A stretch of 64,000 nt of DNA from Bradyrhizobium sp. (GCF_022844465.1 NZ_JALHLP010000004.1:1-64000); one strand, 5' to 3'; counted from the first letter of the stretch, positions 9,868-20,081 are shown. Numbers and translations: made by a program. Notes: generated from the letters alone by a model not told the origin.

Positions 9868-12800
9868 ACGAACGTCCATTCATTTCCGGACTTACTGAAA
9901 TAGTTCTTGTATTCGCGATAGTTTCTAGTCTTGCCGACCGCTTCGCTCTGAACTCTCGCGCGAACAACGGTCGTAGCCGCATTTGACGACGTATATTCCG
10001 TGGGTGAAAGGTCTAGCACCTTTCCGTCCATGGCATATGCATCGCCGTGCTGCGACAGGTCGGCGAACCGGGTATCGCTTTCTAGTGATGCCGTCTCGGT
10101 GCCACCGGAGCCTTTCTCATTGTGTGCGACGCGCACTGAGAACTTGATCGATGCAAGGCCGACGCGGAACGAAAAGGTGAACACGGCAACGCCCGTTAAA
10201 TTGCCGTCCTTCTGCGTTAGGCGGACGTAAAGTGACGCGCAGCCGAGCGAGAAACCGGCGATCGTCGCTTCGCCGCCGGCAAAGAAGATGCCGTAAAGCT
10301 CGGTCGAGCCGACGCCGGTGCGAATGAAAACACCCACGGTGATGCGGCCCGCACCGTTCAAAGGTCCGAAGCTGAAGCCGCCTCCGCCGCCATACTCGAA
10401 AGAGGCCTCGAAGCCAACGATGCGCTTGGAGTTGGCGATCAATCCGAAATAGCCACAGCCGGCATACGGTGCAGCAGAAATCAAGAAGGGCGCCTCAGCG
10501 CGGCCGATGCCGATCAAGAACCGCGCGTCGCCCTTGTCGAACGGCAATTCAGTCGCCACCTGCAACGACAGATTAGAAATATACATATTGCCGATGCTGA
10601 GTGGATTGAGCGCGATGCCGTAGCCGGCGACGATACCGATGCCGCCGCGGCCCGACATCGGCCGAAGGTAGAAGCCGGAGCCGTCTTTCGGACTGCCGAG
10701 ATACGACTCCAGCTTTTTGATGAAATCGACCAGTTTGCCGAGAATGACGTTGTCGATCTTGATGTTGAAATTGACACCCTCACCCGGGACGGCGGTGAAA
10801 TGGCTCGGGGCGAATTGGAGCTTGACGATATCGAAGCCGCCGAACAGGGCCAAGGTCATGTCCGGCAAATAGCCTGCCGCCCGCACCGAGGATTGCGATG
10901 GATTGAACAGATCGATCACGCCGGTGGCTTCGAGAACCAGCTCTTTCGGTCTACCCTTGGGATGAACGCGATTGCCGAAAGTAAGCAATGGATTACTGCT
11001 TCCCGACGGTAGGGCTTCGAACAGCGGAACGCCAAAATCATAGCTTCGGGTGATGCGGGCCGGCACCATCTGACGGACCGCAATCTCGACTTCTTCCCGC
11101 AGGCGATCAAAATTGACGAATTGCGAAATGTCGCCGCGCACAGTGTTTCGCAACGTTTCGAAAATTCTCGTGGCCAGTTCGAGCGGTGCGGATTTTCCGT
11201 TGGCCCACTGGCTCAGAAGAAGCTTCAGTTTGTTGAAGTTGACGAGGCTAAGCTCCTTCTTCGCCGCTCGAAGCCACTCCAATTCCGACTCGATCCCGTC
11301 AAGATTGGGCCGTTCTAATTCAACGTCAGTTTTTCCCGCGAGAATGTCTTTGAACGGTTTATTGTCCTGCTTGAACAGAACCGCGATGAAGCGCAAGAAT
11401 CCCTTTTCGCTGCTATTGCCAATGCGCGTGTCGAGGTCCTCGCGAGCTCTTATGATCTGCTCGTAGACAAGTTCGAGCGGCGCCAGCAGCGGATTGATCG
11501 CGGGCTGCACGATGACCTTGATCAGTGCATTGCAAAATTGCTCGTCGGCTCTGTCCGCGAGCCGCACCAATCGCTCGAACGGCGCGGCCACCTTCGAGCG
11601 GATTTCGGTTTCGACCAGACGAAGCTGCTTCTCGAACTGCTTCTGGAAGAGCTCCAATGCAGCGTCGTCCTGGATTACGTTCGGAAAGTCTTCGATCTTT
11701 TTTTGCCATGTCTCGACGACGCCTCGCAACGAAGCGGTGTCTGCGGACGCGATCTCGTTGGCAATGGCCTCCAGTTCCTCTCGCACTGGAGCCGGAAGGC
11801 CGCGGGCCTCGTCTTTGAGCTTGGTAGCAAGGGCATCGAGCTTGTTCGCCACCGTAGCGGTCACGGCCGTGTTTGCGTCTTTCGCCGCCTGTTTGGCCGC
11901 AGCGAGCCACGCATTTGCAAAACGCATACGGACGGCGATAACTACCGCAGGGTCTGTCAGCAGATCGCGGCTGACGTCTCGCGCGAGGGCCGTGACGCGC
12001 CGCAAGGCGGCCAGCGGTTCGGACAGGATCCGGAGCACGTCGCGCGCCGCATCCGGATTGTTGCAGGCATCCGGAAGATCGCTCACCTTCGTCGTCGCGA
12101 GTTCAAGCGTCTGCACCGCTACCCCAAGCTCCCTGAGCCGTGCAACGAGGGTCGTGGGGGCCGGTGGTTCGGGGATTGCATCGGCAACAGCGGTGATCTC
12201 AGTACGCAATGTGCCGAGTGCAGCCGTCGGCGGAGCAATGGCCACCAACGCACCTCTGATCTCGCTGATCAGCGAATTGCAGTATTGCAGCCATGTCCTG
12301 CTGACTGCGACCAGCGCGATGGATAAATCCTCGGCCATTGCATCGCCGAGCATTTTGAGCGCCGTCAGCGCGCGTTGAACGGGATCGTCTTTGCTGTCCT
12401 GAAAGGCTCGAACGGCTTCCGCAATTTTGCTGATGAGCCCCTCATTCGACAGCAGCGATTCGAGACTGCGCCCGGCAATGGCAACCACTGCCTGCTCGAC
12501 GCTTCGGCGATCAAAGGGCGGCTTTAGCCGGTCGATGATCGTTTTGATCGCCGGTGCGTTGTTGTCCTTGAGCTTCGCGATGGTCTCGATCTGCGAGTGG
12601 TATTTGTGGAGCGTTGCAAGCAACACGTTGGCGGTTGCATCCAAAACCTCTTGCTTGATGTCTTCGATCGCTTCATCCGCTTTTCCGGATACGAACACGG
12701 GAAAGGAAGCAAGCTTGTTCTTAGCCATGGCCTGCAGCATCGCCAGCGCAGCAAGGGCTTTGGCTTTTTCCAGCGCGGCGCGCTCTTCCGGTGTTGTCAG

Positions 12801-15800
12801 TTCGACAAACATCGGGAGGCGCATCAGCGACGCGAGCAAAACCTGGGCGTCGCTCTCGACCTTGGCTTCCACCAATTTTAACACCTGGCCCGCGACATCC
12901 TTCAGCGGCTGCTGCAAGGTCGCTTCAAGTCTATCGCGTAAATCCAGTACACCGCCGAGCAGCGTACGCACGCGCAGGCGAACCTCGGTCTTGATTGGAC
13001 CGACAGGATCGCGCGCGATGATGCGCAACGCATTGAGCAACCGGTGGCCGGAATGCCGGATGGTGGAGAATGCGACGATCGCCTCCAAGGCATCGCTGGT
13101 GGCGGCGACGTCGAGCGCTTTGCGCAGGTCGGTCAGACTCGCGTCGAGCTCGGGATACAGCAGTTTGAGGTCGAGTTTGGTGGCGTCGATGTCCGACGTC
13201 GTTGTCTTCAAGACTTCCGCGGCCGCCTTGTCCCAGCTCGTCCGGAAGGTGGTGATCGCGGTGACCAGAACCGGGAGCACCTCGCGCCGCAGCAGCGACA
13301 AGGTCTCCTCGATTGCAGAGTCGATTTTCTCGCTCATTCGGGGCAGTTGGTCGTTGCCTGTAAGATTTAGCAGGTCGCTGAACGTCACGAGTCCAAGCAG
13401 CTTGGCGTCGCTGGAGAAGAAGCTCTTGAAGTTGAACGCCGGCGGCGCGCCACCTGTGTCACCAATGGGTGCGGGAGTTGATGTCGATGCTGGTACAGGC
13501 GCTGGTTTCGATGGGGCGCCAACCGGCCCGACCTTGCGTGAGAGCCACTGGACATTCATTGCAGGCTGCGCGAGCCCGCCCGAGCGGTCGCCTGCGCTTC
13601 CCATATCGAGCGAAAGCTGTTCAATCAACTCCGCGTAGCCTTCGGGCACGACCTCGTCTTTATCGTCTTTCGAAAATCCCTTCTCGCGATAGAACTTGGG
13701 AAAGAAAATATCGACCGCGCGCAGAGAGCGGCCGACGAAGCGCTCGGCCGGGCCGGCTTTCACCTTGGCGCGGGCAATGAACGGATAGAATGGCGGCTGA
13801 TCCGCGCCTTCGAGGATCGGATCTTTTTCAAACCGCATGTTGAACGGTGTGTCGGTATTGGGCGACTTCCGGTCCAGCAGTTCGATCGGGTCCAGCACAT
13901 CGGCCTTGCTGCCGGCGCGGCCTTCCGCGCCGATGGTCCACGACAGTGTTTCGAGCGTGCATTGACCCTCGCGCTGCTCTTCAGCGTAACGGCGCCGCGC
14001 GCCATCGTGCCAAACCGTTCGAAATTTTCGGGGCGTCTCGTCAGCGCCATTGTAGTAATCGCTGAGCGCCGACAGCACCTCGGGGTCGTTGGCTGCGATG
14101 TTATCGACGAACAGCAAGGGCATCCGCACCGACGACGGATTGCCTTCGATCGTGAATTCGAACGAGATGGTGTCCGAGGCGCCGGGTCTCGTTCGCGGCC
14201 AGAACACCAGGCCGGGCTTCAGTTCGCTGCGAGGGACAATCGGGATCTCCTTGCCTGAGGCGAAGTCGATTCGTCCGCCGGGAAGCTCGCAAAACCGGAG
14301 CTGCTTTTCCACATTTTCTGAATTCTTGAAGCTACGAGGTAGCGGCTTTAATTCGCGGACTCTATCGTTTAGCGGATCGACAATGTCCGGCGTTTGTAGC
14401 GTCAGCATTTTCAGCCGCGAGACCGGGAAGCGCCGTCCGTCATCGGCTTGTCCCGCCGCCGGGTATGTCTTGTCGGGATCGCCGATGCGGATGAATTTGC
14501 GCTGGATCAGAAACGCGCTGACCTGATTGTTCGCAGGATTGCGGAAAAACAGCCGTTCGGTGAGTTTGACCAGCGATGCGCGTACGCCGAGCGGAAACAA
14601 ATAGCCCTTGTAGACCACCTCGGTTTCGATATCGCGCCCGATCACGGTGATCTGCCGCCATCGTTCGACCGAGAAGCCGATACTCAGCGGCCGGCCCATT
14701 TTGTCGAGCTCGGGCGAAGGCGGCCGGAACGTGGTGTCGAGATTGAGCGTGCCGCCGCGCGCGCTAAGCCGCAGCGCGCGGACGCCCAACGGCTCGGGCA
14801 TGTAGATCGCCGACTGATCGGTGTCCTTACCTAAGCCTTCGTTCTTGTAGGCCTTAATGCCGGGCAGTTTATAGTTCTCGGGCGGCTCGACCTGCGAAGA
14901 GTCCATCAGCCGCAGCGCGGCGCTCCGGCGCCCCATCGCCGGCATTCCGTAGATCGAACTGAGGCCAACAATCTCGTGGCGGTCAAACGCATCAAGGCCG
15001 GTCCGGAAATTTGCCGGCTCGCCCTCCTGATTGGCCAGACCCCAGGGCGCGCTGTTGTCCCGGACCGGCGGCGGCGCTTTTGCTGTCACTGTTCCGGGCC
15101 TGAAGTCCGGTGACCAGATCGCTCGGAGCGAAGGCGCGCGGCCTTCGAGATCGAGATTGGCCGACCACAGGCTCGGCGCGACGCTCCATTTTTCCCCGCT
15201 CGGCCATAGTACCTTGTTGTCGATCGGATGCGGTGTACGGAAGCGGCCGAACTGGCTTGGTGAAAGCATGAGCCGAAACGGCAACTCTATCGAAGTGACG
15301 TCCTTGGCCGGCTCTTGCAGCGAGCCTCCGATATCGTCGAATCGGCCCGCGATAGTTCGATCAGGTTGAATTCCCTGATAGCGCAAAATGCGCCCGATAT
15401 CGGTTTCCGGCGCACGCAAAGTGTCATGGGGTTGCCGCCCGCCGGGGGCGATCTCGAGCATTTCGGCGCGGCGCGTGACGACGAGGTCATGCCGCCCCCA
15501 ATCAGTCAGGCCGTCCAGCGTGAATGGAATCATCTCATGCGCGGCGTCGAAGGTCAGCGCAAAGACGAGCCGCGATGGACCAGACAGACGCGCCGGCGTA
15601 ACCGCCTTGAAAGCTTCCGGAGCAAAATAGCACTCGTGGAGTGCAATCAGGAATTTGCGGACGTCTGCGCTGGCGAGCGCTGGCTCCTTTAGCAGTTTGG
15701 CAAGCGCGCGCGAGCCAGGATATTCGGCCGGTAGCAGACGCAATTTCGATTTCTTTTCGGGGTCGTCACCAACCCCTTTGTTCTTGAGCTTGGCATATAA

Positions 15801-18545
15801 CGTCGAGACCCTTGCAAATTCAGCGTCGCGCTGCACCATGCCGCGCCGCAATTGCTCCTGCAAATCTTCGGACCAGAGGGTGACGTCCGCAGGAAGCTCG
15901 CGATTCAGCGTGTGCTCGAAAAGCGCTCGCAAAGAGGCCGGTGCATCCAGCGGCGGCAGTGTCCAGATTTTCTCCTCGGCAGTGCCGGCCCCATTCCTTA
16001 CCTTGTCCTGCGCGCGGAGCAAAGCAAGGAAGAACCTGCGCGCATCGGGATCGAGCGCCAATGGATGGGTGCCAATATAGATTCGCTGCGCAGCGGTGAG
16101 TGCATCCCACTCCGGAACCAGGGCAAGATAGGAATCGACACAAAACGGATCGTCCCAAACCGCGCCGCTCGAGAACGTCGCGACCAGGTCCAGGAAGGAA
16201 GAGAACAATCCGCTGTCGCCCTTTAACGTGCGCTGCTCGTCCTGCAAAGCCCGGCGTCGCGCTTCATTTTGAAGACATCCGTTCTCGGCGAGTGCAGTGA
16301 GCTTGCCAAGATAGGTCGACGGGCTGGTGATCCACTCGGGTGCCGGCGGCAATGCGACGCCGTCGTTGATCTGCCGGTAATAGGCCTGCTCCGCGACATG
16401 CTGCGGTGGGAAATGCACCAGCAGACGGGGCCGGTCGTCGCTACGGCGAGCGTCGGTTTGTCCCGGCGTTGGTGTACTGGTGGGGCCCGCGGCGTGGCGA
16501 ATTTGTGCGGGTACGATCCGCGCGTATGGCGTCGTGCTGCCGGCCTTGGCGCGCTTGCCAATTTCAAGAAACAGTCCCTGGAATCCGAACGACAGCGCTA
16601 ACTGATCGCCGGCACGGCGAGCCGACAGGGTTGCGCCATCAAGCGCGATCCGGATCGGCGCGGTGATCGTCGTGAACTGGCGGTTCTTCACGCCACTGGT
16701 CGGGGTCTCGCTCAATGTCAGCGGCGGTTCGCCTAGTGGTATCCAGGCGCGCGCGAATGAACCATCGGCCGCGCGTCGCAGCGCGTCATTTCTCTCTTGC
16801 TCGCTCAGTGTCCGGTCGTTCTCGATCGCCAGCCGCTTGTGCAGGATGATCGGCCGTTTTTCGATGTTTGAGATGCTGAACAACGTTTCGGTGGCGCTGA
16901 AGTCGAGACGGCTCCACACGTCATCCGGGCTCGAGATTGCCTGCTTCGCCTCTCGCGACACGGCCGATGCCGGCTGCTCCAGCGCGATGTTGAAATTACG
17001 CAACAGCGCGCGGGCTTCGAAATTGACCAGACGGTCTGCCGACAGCCGCGCGTAAAATTCGGTGCGGCCGAGTTCGGGAAGATCGATGTCGGCAAAATCT
17101 GGTGGAAACTTGCTAGATTGTCCGGACACGACTTTGGGTTTTTCGGGCGGATCACCCTCGATGCCGACTGGCCCATAGGCCGTATCCAGAGTGAACGTCT
17201 TGTCGGAGATCCGGCCGCGGATTTCATCGATAACGCCGCCGCCCGCCCTTTCTTCCGCCGCGAGAGACCGCCGCGTCAACAATGCTTCGCGCAACTCGAA
17301 ACGGCTGGGCGGCACCTGCTTGGACTCGGCGTGGATGAGCGTTACCGTCCCGGCCGCCTTCAGGAGAGACACGGCGTTTGCAGGATTGCCCCAATGCCGG
17401 AACGCAAGTTGCAACGGCACACACGGATCATGACTAAACGTAAGTTGAGGCGCAGACTTGTTGAGAGCGGGAGGGTCCTTGACGTTCCATTCCACTCCGT
17501 GGGCGACTCCAATTAGGGCTGTGGTGATCGGTTTCTGTGCCGCGGCGGAGTTGCCATCCCGCATTTGTCCGTTCTGCTGCGCTGCCTTTGCCGTCGGGTC
17601 GGAGCTTGTCGTGTTTCTCCGCTTTTCCGTGTCCTTACTGGTAATTTCTCCCTGCAACGCCGCGCCCGGCCCCTCGCCATCCGGGATGCGGTGGATTTTC
17701 AGATTGCGGAAGGTCACGGCACCCTCAAGCGCGACCAGCCGGTTGCGCGACGAGGGCTTCAGGTCGGTTTGAATTTCCCAATGCCCGTCGTTGAACAGCT
17801 TGAGGATGCCGCCGCCCTGATCGACGGAAATTCGTTTTTCGAAGAGACGCGCAAGAATTGCGTCCAGCTTCCTTTCCGAGCGAATGGGAAATTCGAGTGG
17901 GATGCTCTTCTTGACATCGAAAAAATCGAATGCAGCGACAGCATCCGACCTGAAACTGTCGTTTCCGAACGCGACTTTGGCCTGCAGATAGGCTACGCTG
18001 GCCTTGTCCAGCAATTCGAATGACAGTTTGAAGGTTGCTGTCTCACTGTCTAGAAAACGGGATCTGTTAATTTCAAAGGTACGAAATTTTTGTATTTCGG
18101 CAGGCTTGAAAACAATCCCGGTTTCGGCATCTGCAAACGGCGTCGCGTTGAACGCGATGCGGCGCCATACGATATTTTTCCAGACTCGACGTATTGTTTT
18201 GCGCTCTCCTGCGGTTAGGTTTCGGTTTTCCTCCGACGTGCAGATGCGCCAATTTGGAGGGTTATCTTTTATCTCGCATTGCTCACAGAGATAGTGTTCG
18301 AGCAGCAAGATTTCCGCGAAATAGCGGCGTGGCGCCAAGGGGCGGCCGCGATCATCTCGCACCGACGTAGGCCTTAATGTGAATGCCGGCGGCTTGCTTT
18401 CAAAAGCCGTGGGTTCGGTTGCTACCGCACGCGTTGTTGCCGCAATGGCCGAGACAGAAAGTCCGCCCACAATCGCGCGTCGCGACACCAACAACGAGTT
18501 CGATTTGCCCGCCCGCCCGCCGCGGGCGTTCACACGCTCGTCCAC
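9864..18545 (-). CDS. Giant Tat-type exported protein of unknown function (2893 residues)
   Basis: A GTG start at 18543-18545 follows a GGGGGG ribosome-binding stretch five bases upstream. The N-terminus has a twin-arginine-like signal: basic run, then LVSRRAIVGGLSVSAIAATT and an alanine-rich region ending near residue 43. The match to the Tat consensus is partial, since RRAIV replaces RRxFL. Residues about 45-1690 are mixed, with motifs such as LPFRLMLSPSQFGRFR and LRAIWSPDF. Residues about 1705-2495 are almost entirely helical and alanine/leucine/lysine-rich, likely coiled coil or an extended helical stalk. Residues about 2500-2893 are glycine-rich beta structure (RGGIGIVAGYGIALNPLSIG; FEYGGGGGFSFGPLNGAGR). 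This C-terminal pattern and the SPSQFGRFR/IWSPDF motifs resemble, from memory, uncharacterised giant proteins of actinobacteria and myxobacteria. It could be a surface or secreted machine. Export is an inference; no function is claimed. Confidence 0.9.
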   Translation of the reverse strand: MDERVNARGGRAGKSNSLLVSRRAIVGGLSVSAIAATTRAVATEPTAFESKPPAFTLRPTSVRDDRGRPLAPRRYFAEILLLEHYLCEQCEIKDNPPNWRICTSEENRNLTAGERKTIRRVWKNIVWRRIAFNATPFADAETGIVFKPAEIQKFRTFEINRSRFLDSETATFKLSFELLDKASVAYLQAKVAFGNDSFRSDAVAAFDFFDVKKSIPLEFPIRSERKLDAILARLFEKRISVDQGGGILKLFNDGHWEIQTDLKPSSRNRLVALEGAVTFRNLKIHRIPDGEGPGAALQGEITSKDTEKRRNTTSSDPTAKAAQQNGQMRDGNSAAAQKPITTALIGVAHGVEWNVKDPPALNKSAPQLTFSHDPCVPLQLAFRHWGNPANAVSLLKAAGTVTLIHAESKQVPPSRFELREALLTRRSLAAEERAGGGVIDEIRGRISDKTFTLDTAYGPVGIEGDPPEKPKVVSGQSSKFPPDFADIDLPELGRTEFYARLSADRLVNFEARALLRNFNIALEQPASAVSREAKQAISSPDDVWSRLDFSATETLFSISNIEKRPIILHKRLAIENDRTLSEQERNDALRRAADGSFARAWIPLGEPPLTLSETPTSGVKNRQFTTITAPIRIALDGATLSARRAGDQLALSFGFQGLFLEIGKRAKAGSTTPYARIVPAQIRHAAGPTSTPTPGQTDARRSDDRPRLLVHFPPQHVAEQAYYRQINDGVALPPAPEWITSPSTYLGKLTALAENGCLQNEARRRALQDEQRTLKGDSGLFSSFLDLVATFSSGAVWDDPFCVDSYLALVPEWDALTAAQRIYIGTHPLALDPDARRFFLALLRAQDKVRNGAGTAEEKIWTLPPLDAPASLRALFEHTLNRELPADVTLWSEDLQEQLRRGMVQRDAEFARVSTLYAKLKNKGVGDDPEKKSKLRLLPAEYPGSRALAKLLKEPALASADVRKFLIALHECYFAPEAFKAVTPARLSGPSRLVFALTFDAAHEMIPFTLDGLTDWGRHDLVVTRRAEMLEIAPGGRQPHDTLRAPETDIGRILRYQGIQPDRTIAGRFDDIGGSLQEPAKDVTSIELPFRLMLSPSQFGRFRTPHPIDNKVLWPSGEKWSVAPSLWSANLDLEGRAPSLRAIWSPDFRPGTVTAKAPPPVRDNSAPWGLANQEGEPANFRTGLDAFDRHEIVGLSSIYGMPAMGRRSAALRLMDSSQVEPPENYKLPGIKAYKNEGLGKDTDQSAIYMPEPLGVRALRLSARGGTLNLDTTFRPPSPELDKMGRPLSIGFSVERWRQITVIGRDIETEVVYKGYLFPLGVRASLVKLTERLFFRNPANNQVSAFLIQRKFIRIGDPDKTYPAAGQADDGRRFPVSRLKMLTLQTPDIVDPLNDRVRELKPLPRSFKNSENVEKQLRFCELPGGRIDFASGKEIPIVPRSELKPGLVFWPRTRPGASDTISFEFTIEGNPSSVRMPLLFVDNIAANDPEVLSALSDYYNGADETPRKFRTVWHDGARRRYAEEQREGQCTLETLSWTIGAEGRAGSKADVLDPIELLDRKSPNTDTPFNMRFEKDPILEGADQPPFYPFIARAKVKAGPAERFVGRSLRAVDIFFPKFYREKGFSKDDKDEVVPEGYAELIEQLSLDMGSAGDRSGGLAQPAMNVQWLSRKVGPVGAPSKPAPVPASTSTPAPIGDTGGAPPAFNFKSFFSSDAKLLGLVTFSDLLNLTGNDQLPRMSEKIDSAIEETLSLLRREVLPVLVTAITTFRTSWDKAAAEVLKTTTSDIDATKLDLKLLYPELDASLTDLRKALDVAATSDALEAIVAFSTIRHSGHRLLNALRIIARDPVGPIKTEVRLRVRTLLGGVLDLRDRLEATLQQPLKDVAGQVLKLVEAKVESDAQVLLASLMRLPMFVELTTPEERAALEKAKALAALAMLQAMAKNKLASFPVFVSGKADEAIEDIKQEVLDATANVLLATLHKYHSQIETIAKLKDNNAPAIKTIIDRLKPPFDRRSVEQAVVAIAGRSLESLLSNEGLISKIAEAVRAFQDSKDDPVQRALTALKMLGDAMAEDLSIALVAVSRTWLQYCNSLISEIRGALVAIAPPTAALGTLRTEITAVADAIPEPPAPTTLVARLRELGVAVQTLELATTKVSDLPDACNNPDAARDVLRILSEPLAALRRVTALARDVSRDLLTDPAVVIAVRMRFANAWLAAAKQAAKDANTAVTATVANKLDALATKLKDEARGLPAPVREELEAIANEIASADTASLRGVVETWQKKIEDFPNVIQDDAALELFQKQFEKQLRLVETEIRSKVAAPFERLVRLADRADEQFCNALIKVIVQPAINPLLAPLELVYEQIIRAREDLDTRIGNSSEKGFLRFIAVLFKQDNKPFKDILAGKTDVELERPNLDGIESELEWLRAAKKELSLVNFNKLKLLLSQWANGKSAPLELATRIFETLRNTVRGDISQFVNFDRLREEVEIAVRQMVPARITRSYDFGVPLFEALPSGSSNPLLTFGNRVHPKGRPKELVLEATGVIDLFNPSQSSVRAAGYLPDMTLALFGGFDIVKLQFAPSHFTAVPGEGVNFNIKIDNVILGKLVDFIKKLESYLGSPKDGSGFYLRPMSGRGGIGIVAGYGIALNPLSIGNMYISNLSLQVATELPFDKGDARFLIGIGRAEAPFLISAAPYAGCGYFGLIANSKRIVGFEASFEYGGGGGFSFGPLNGAGRITVGVFIRTGVGSTELYGIFFAGGEATIAGFSLGCASLYVRLTQKDGNLTGVAVFTFSFRVGLASIKFSVRVAHNEKGSGGTETASLESDTRFADLSQHGDAYAMDGKVLDLSPTEYTSSNAATTVVRARVQSEAVGKTRNYREYKNYFSKSGNEWTFV

Positions 18546-18759
18546 GCGCGCCCCCCTTTAAAAAAAGAAAGACGAAAAAAATCGCGGCACGGTTCTGCAA
18601 GCCGCGCTATCTACAATAATATTTAAGCTGCCACAGGATTTACGTGCGGGCAAGCAATTCTTACAATTGGTAATTGACTCGCGCGGAGATTGCGTTCTCA
18701 ATGAAGTATATTGGTTTTTTAGGCACTCCATCGGCGGGAGATAGGCGTGCTAAGGATTC
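18546..18759 (-). promoter_or_regulatory. AT-rich leader upstream of the giant operon
   Basis: The 210 bases before the 2893-residue gene are distinctly richer in A and T than the flanking DNA (for example 18610-18640 and 18700-18720) and contain no gene. This is where the promoter of the two-gene operon should lie. I could not assign a -35/-10 pair with proper spacing. The poly-T/poly-A stretch at 18559-18582 sits within the 5' leader and is close to the ribosome-binding site. Confidence 0.35.
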
Positions 18760-19190
18760 TTGACGGTTGCTGTCGCGATTTGCTTTCTAAGCCCGGTTCT
18801 GACGTGGGCGGCAGAAGTGAAAATTGAGGTCAAGACGTTCATTGCGAGGATGGGGCCCTCTCCTGATGCGCGAGTCGTACCTCCCGTCGGAAGCAACGAA
18901 GAAAGCGCTCGGCTTTGAAGGTCTGATAATGACCCGAACGCAGGCGCTTGCGTTCATGTGCCGGACAGATGATAGCTTTTCAGAGAATCCTGCGACCAGC
19001 GATCCCGCGGTGGCCAACTATCGTTTGTGGAGCCGGGTAAAGTTCGATGTGGCCTGTGAAGGAACGTCGATCAGTGAGTGGTCGGTGTCTTCGCTCGAAA
19101 GCCGCTTTGGGAAGGAGGGATCTTTGAATGCAGTTGGGGAAACCACGCGGGAGGGCTCACCTTCTCGTGTTCGTCAACGCGCGTGGGCGT
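18760..19190 (+). pseudogene. Decayed gene for a small secreted protein
   Basis: A TTG at 18760 opens a frame reading MTVAVAICFLSPVLTWAAEV, a good signal peptide, then KIEVKTFIARMGPSPDARVV and a TGA at 18916-18918. The segment beyond the stop still looks coding, but in changing frames: RSDNDPNAGACVHV follows directly in the same frame, and SRVKFDVACEGTSISEW at about 19030-19080 is in another. The 'KTFIA' opening followed by a 'GDN'-like segment reminds me of DUF3238-type secreted proteins, though this is a weak memory match. At least one stop and one frameshift separate the pieces. The right end is approximate. Confidence 0.35.
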
Positions 19191-19373
19191 TGCAGAACGG
19201 GTGCCGGCTCCAAGATGAGCAGCCGCGGGGCGGAGTGGTGCGGGCTAGGCTTTGCCGTGAGAGTCTTGATCTTAAAGCCTCACCGACGAGCAAAAATAGT
19301 GCACACCCAGGGAACGCAACTTCCGCAATTGAGGATTATGCAAAGCCGAAACACAGAAAGATGGAGCGTGATC

Positions 19374-20081
19374 ATGCATAGAAGCCGTACAACTATCTAC
19401 GTTAGCATTATCATCTCTTTGATTTTTCTGTCGGGATACGTGTTGATGTCGCCGCAGACGGCCGCAGCGCAACCGTTGCCGAACGATTGCCTAGCCAGCT
19501 TCAAGACCAAGCCGGATAAGTTCATCGTGTATTATGGTTGGTTGCCAGGCGGTTCTGGCGTGGTTAACGCTATGACGTGTACACGCGCCGAGGTCCTACG
19601 GGAGCAGCTTTTCAAACCTGGTGGGGCCGCCGCGTTTTCTGATGCCGATATTCAAACGGCCCTCGCTTATGACAGTCCAGCTGTACGCGCAAAGCAACTG
19701 CTTCAGCAAAAAATCAACGAGCTTCGTAACGACAAGCCAAGTAATCTGCGACTTTGGTTTGATACGCAAATGATAGCGATATCAAAGACCCAGATTCTGA
19801 TCGGGTGCTTGGCGATTGAGACGGGAGTGGGTGCCGGCCTGTGCGGACTTGGTGCGCTACAATTCGTTGTCGCCGCATACGACTTGTGGGACAAGTTGCC
19901 GGGAGGGCCGGCTGAACAGCAACGAAACACACTTATCGCTGAAATGGAGAAGGCAATTCGTCAGCTAGATATGGCCATCGCTGACGGCATCACAAGGAAG
20001 AACAGCCTGAATAAGGCAAAGCAATTATTGCACAGCGCTCAGGTCGGGCTTTGTGTTGAGATAAAGAAATCTTGCCTCTAG
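19374..20081 (+). CDS. Small exported protein of unknown function
   Basis: The ATG at 19374 was chosen because GGAG lies seven bases upstream and the protein then begins with a signal peptide (MHRSRTTIYVSIIISLIFLS, cleavage probably after AAA-Q near residue 30). The longer upstream frame has no protein-like character. The 235-residue product has a mature domain with Cys pairs (NDCLASF, AMTCTRAE, IGCLAIETG, GLCGLG, GLCVEIKKSC) and a helical second half. A hydrophobic segment, ILIGCLAIETGVGAGLCGLG near residues 140-160, could span or sit in the membrane. No family recognised. It lies between the giant operon and the RHS module, on the strand of the latter. Confidence 0.7.
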   Translation: MHRSRTTIYVSIIISLIFLSGYVLMSPQTAAAQPLPNDCLASFKTKPDKFIVYYGWLPGGSGVVNAMTCTRAEVLREQLFKPGGAAAFSDADIQTALAYDSPAVRAKQLLQQKINELRNDKPSNLRLWFDTQMIAISKTQILIGCLAIETGVGAGLCGLGALQFVVAAYDLWDKLPGGPAEQQRNTLIAEMEKAIRQLDMAIADGITRKNSLNKAKQLLHSAQVGLCVEIKKSCL

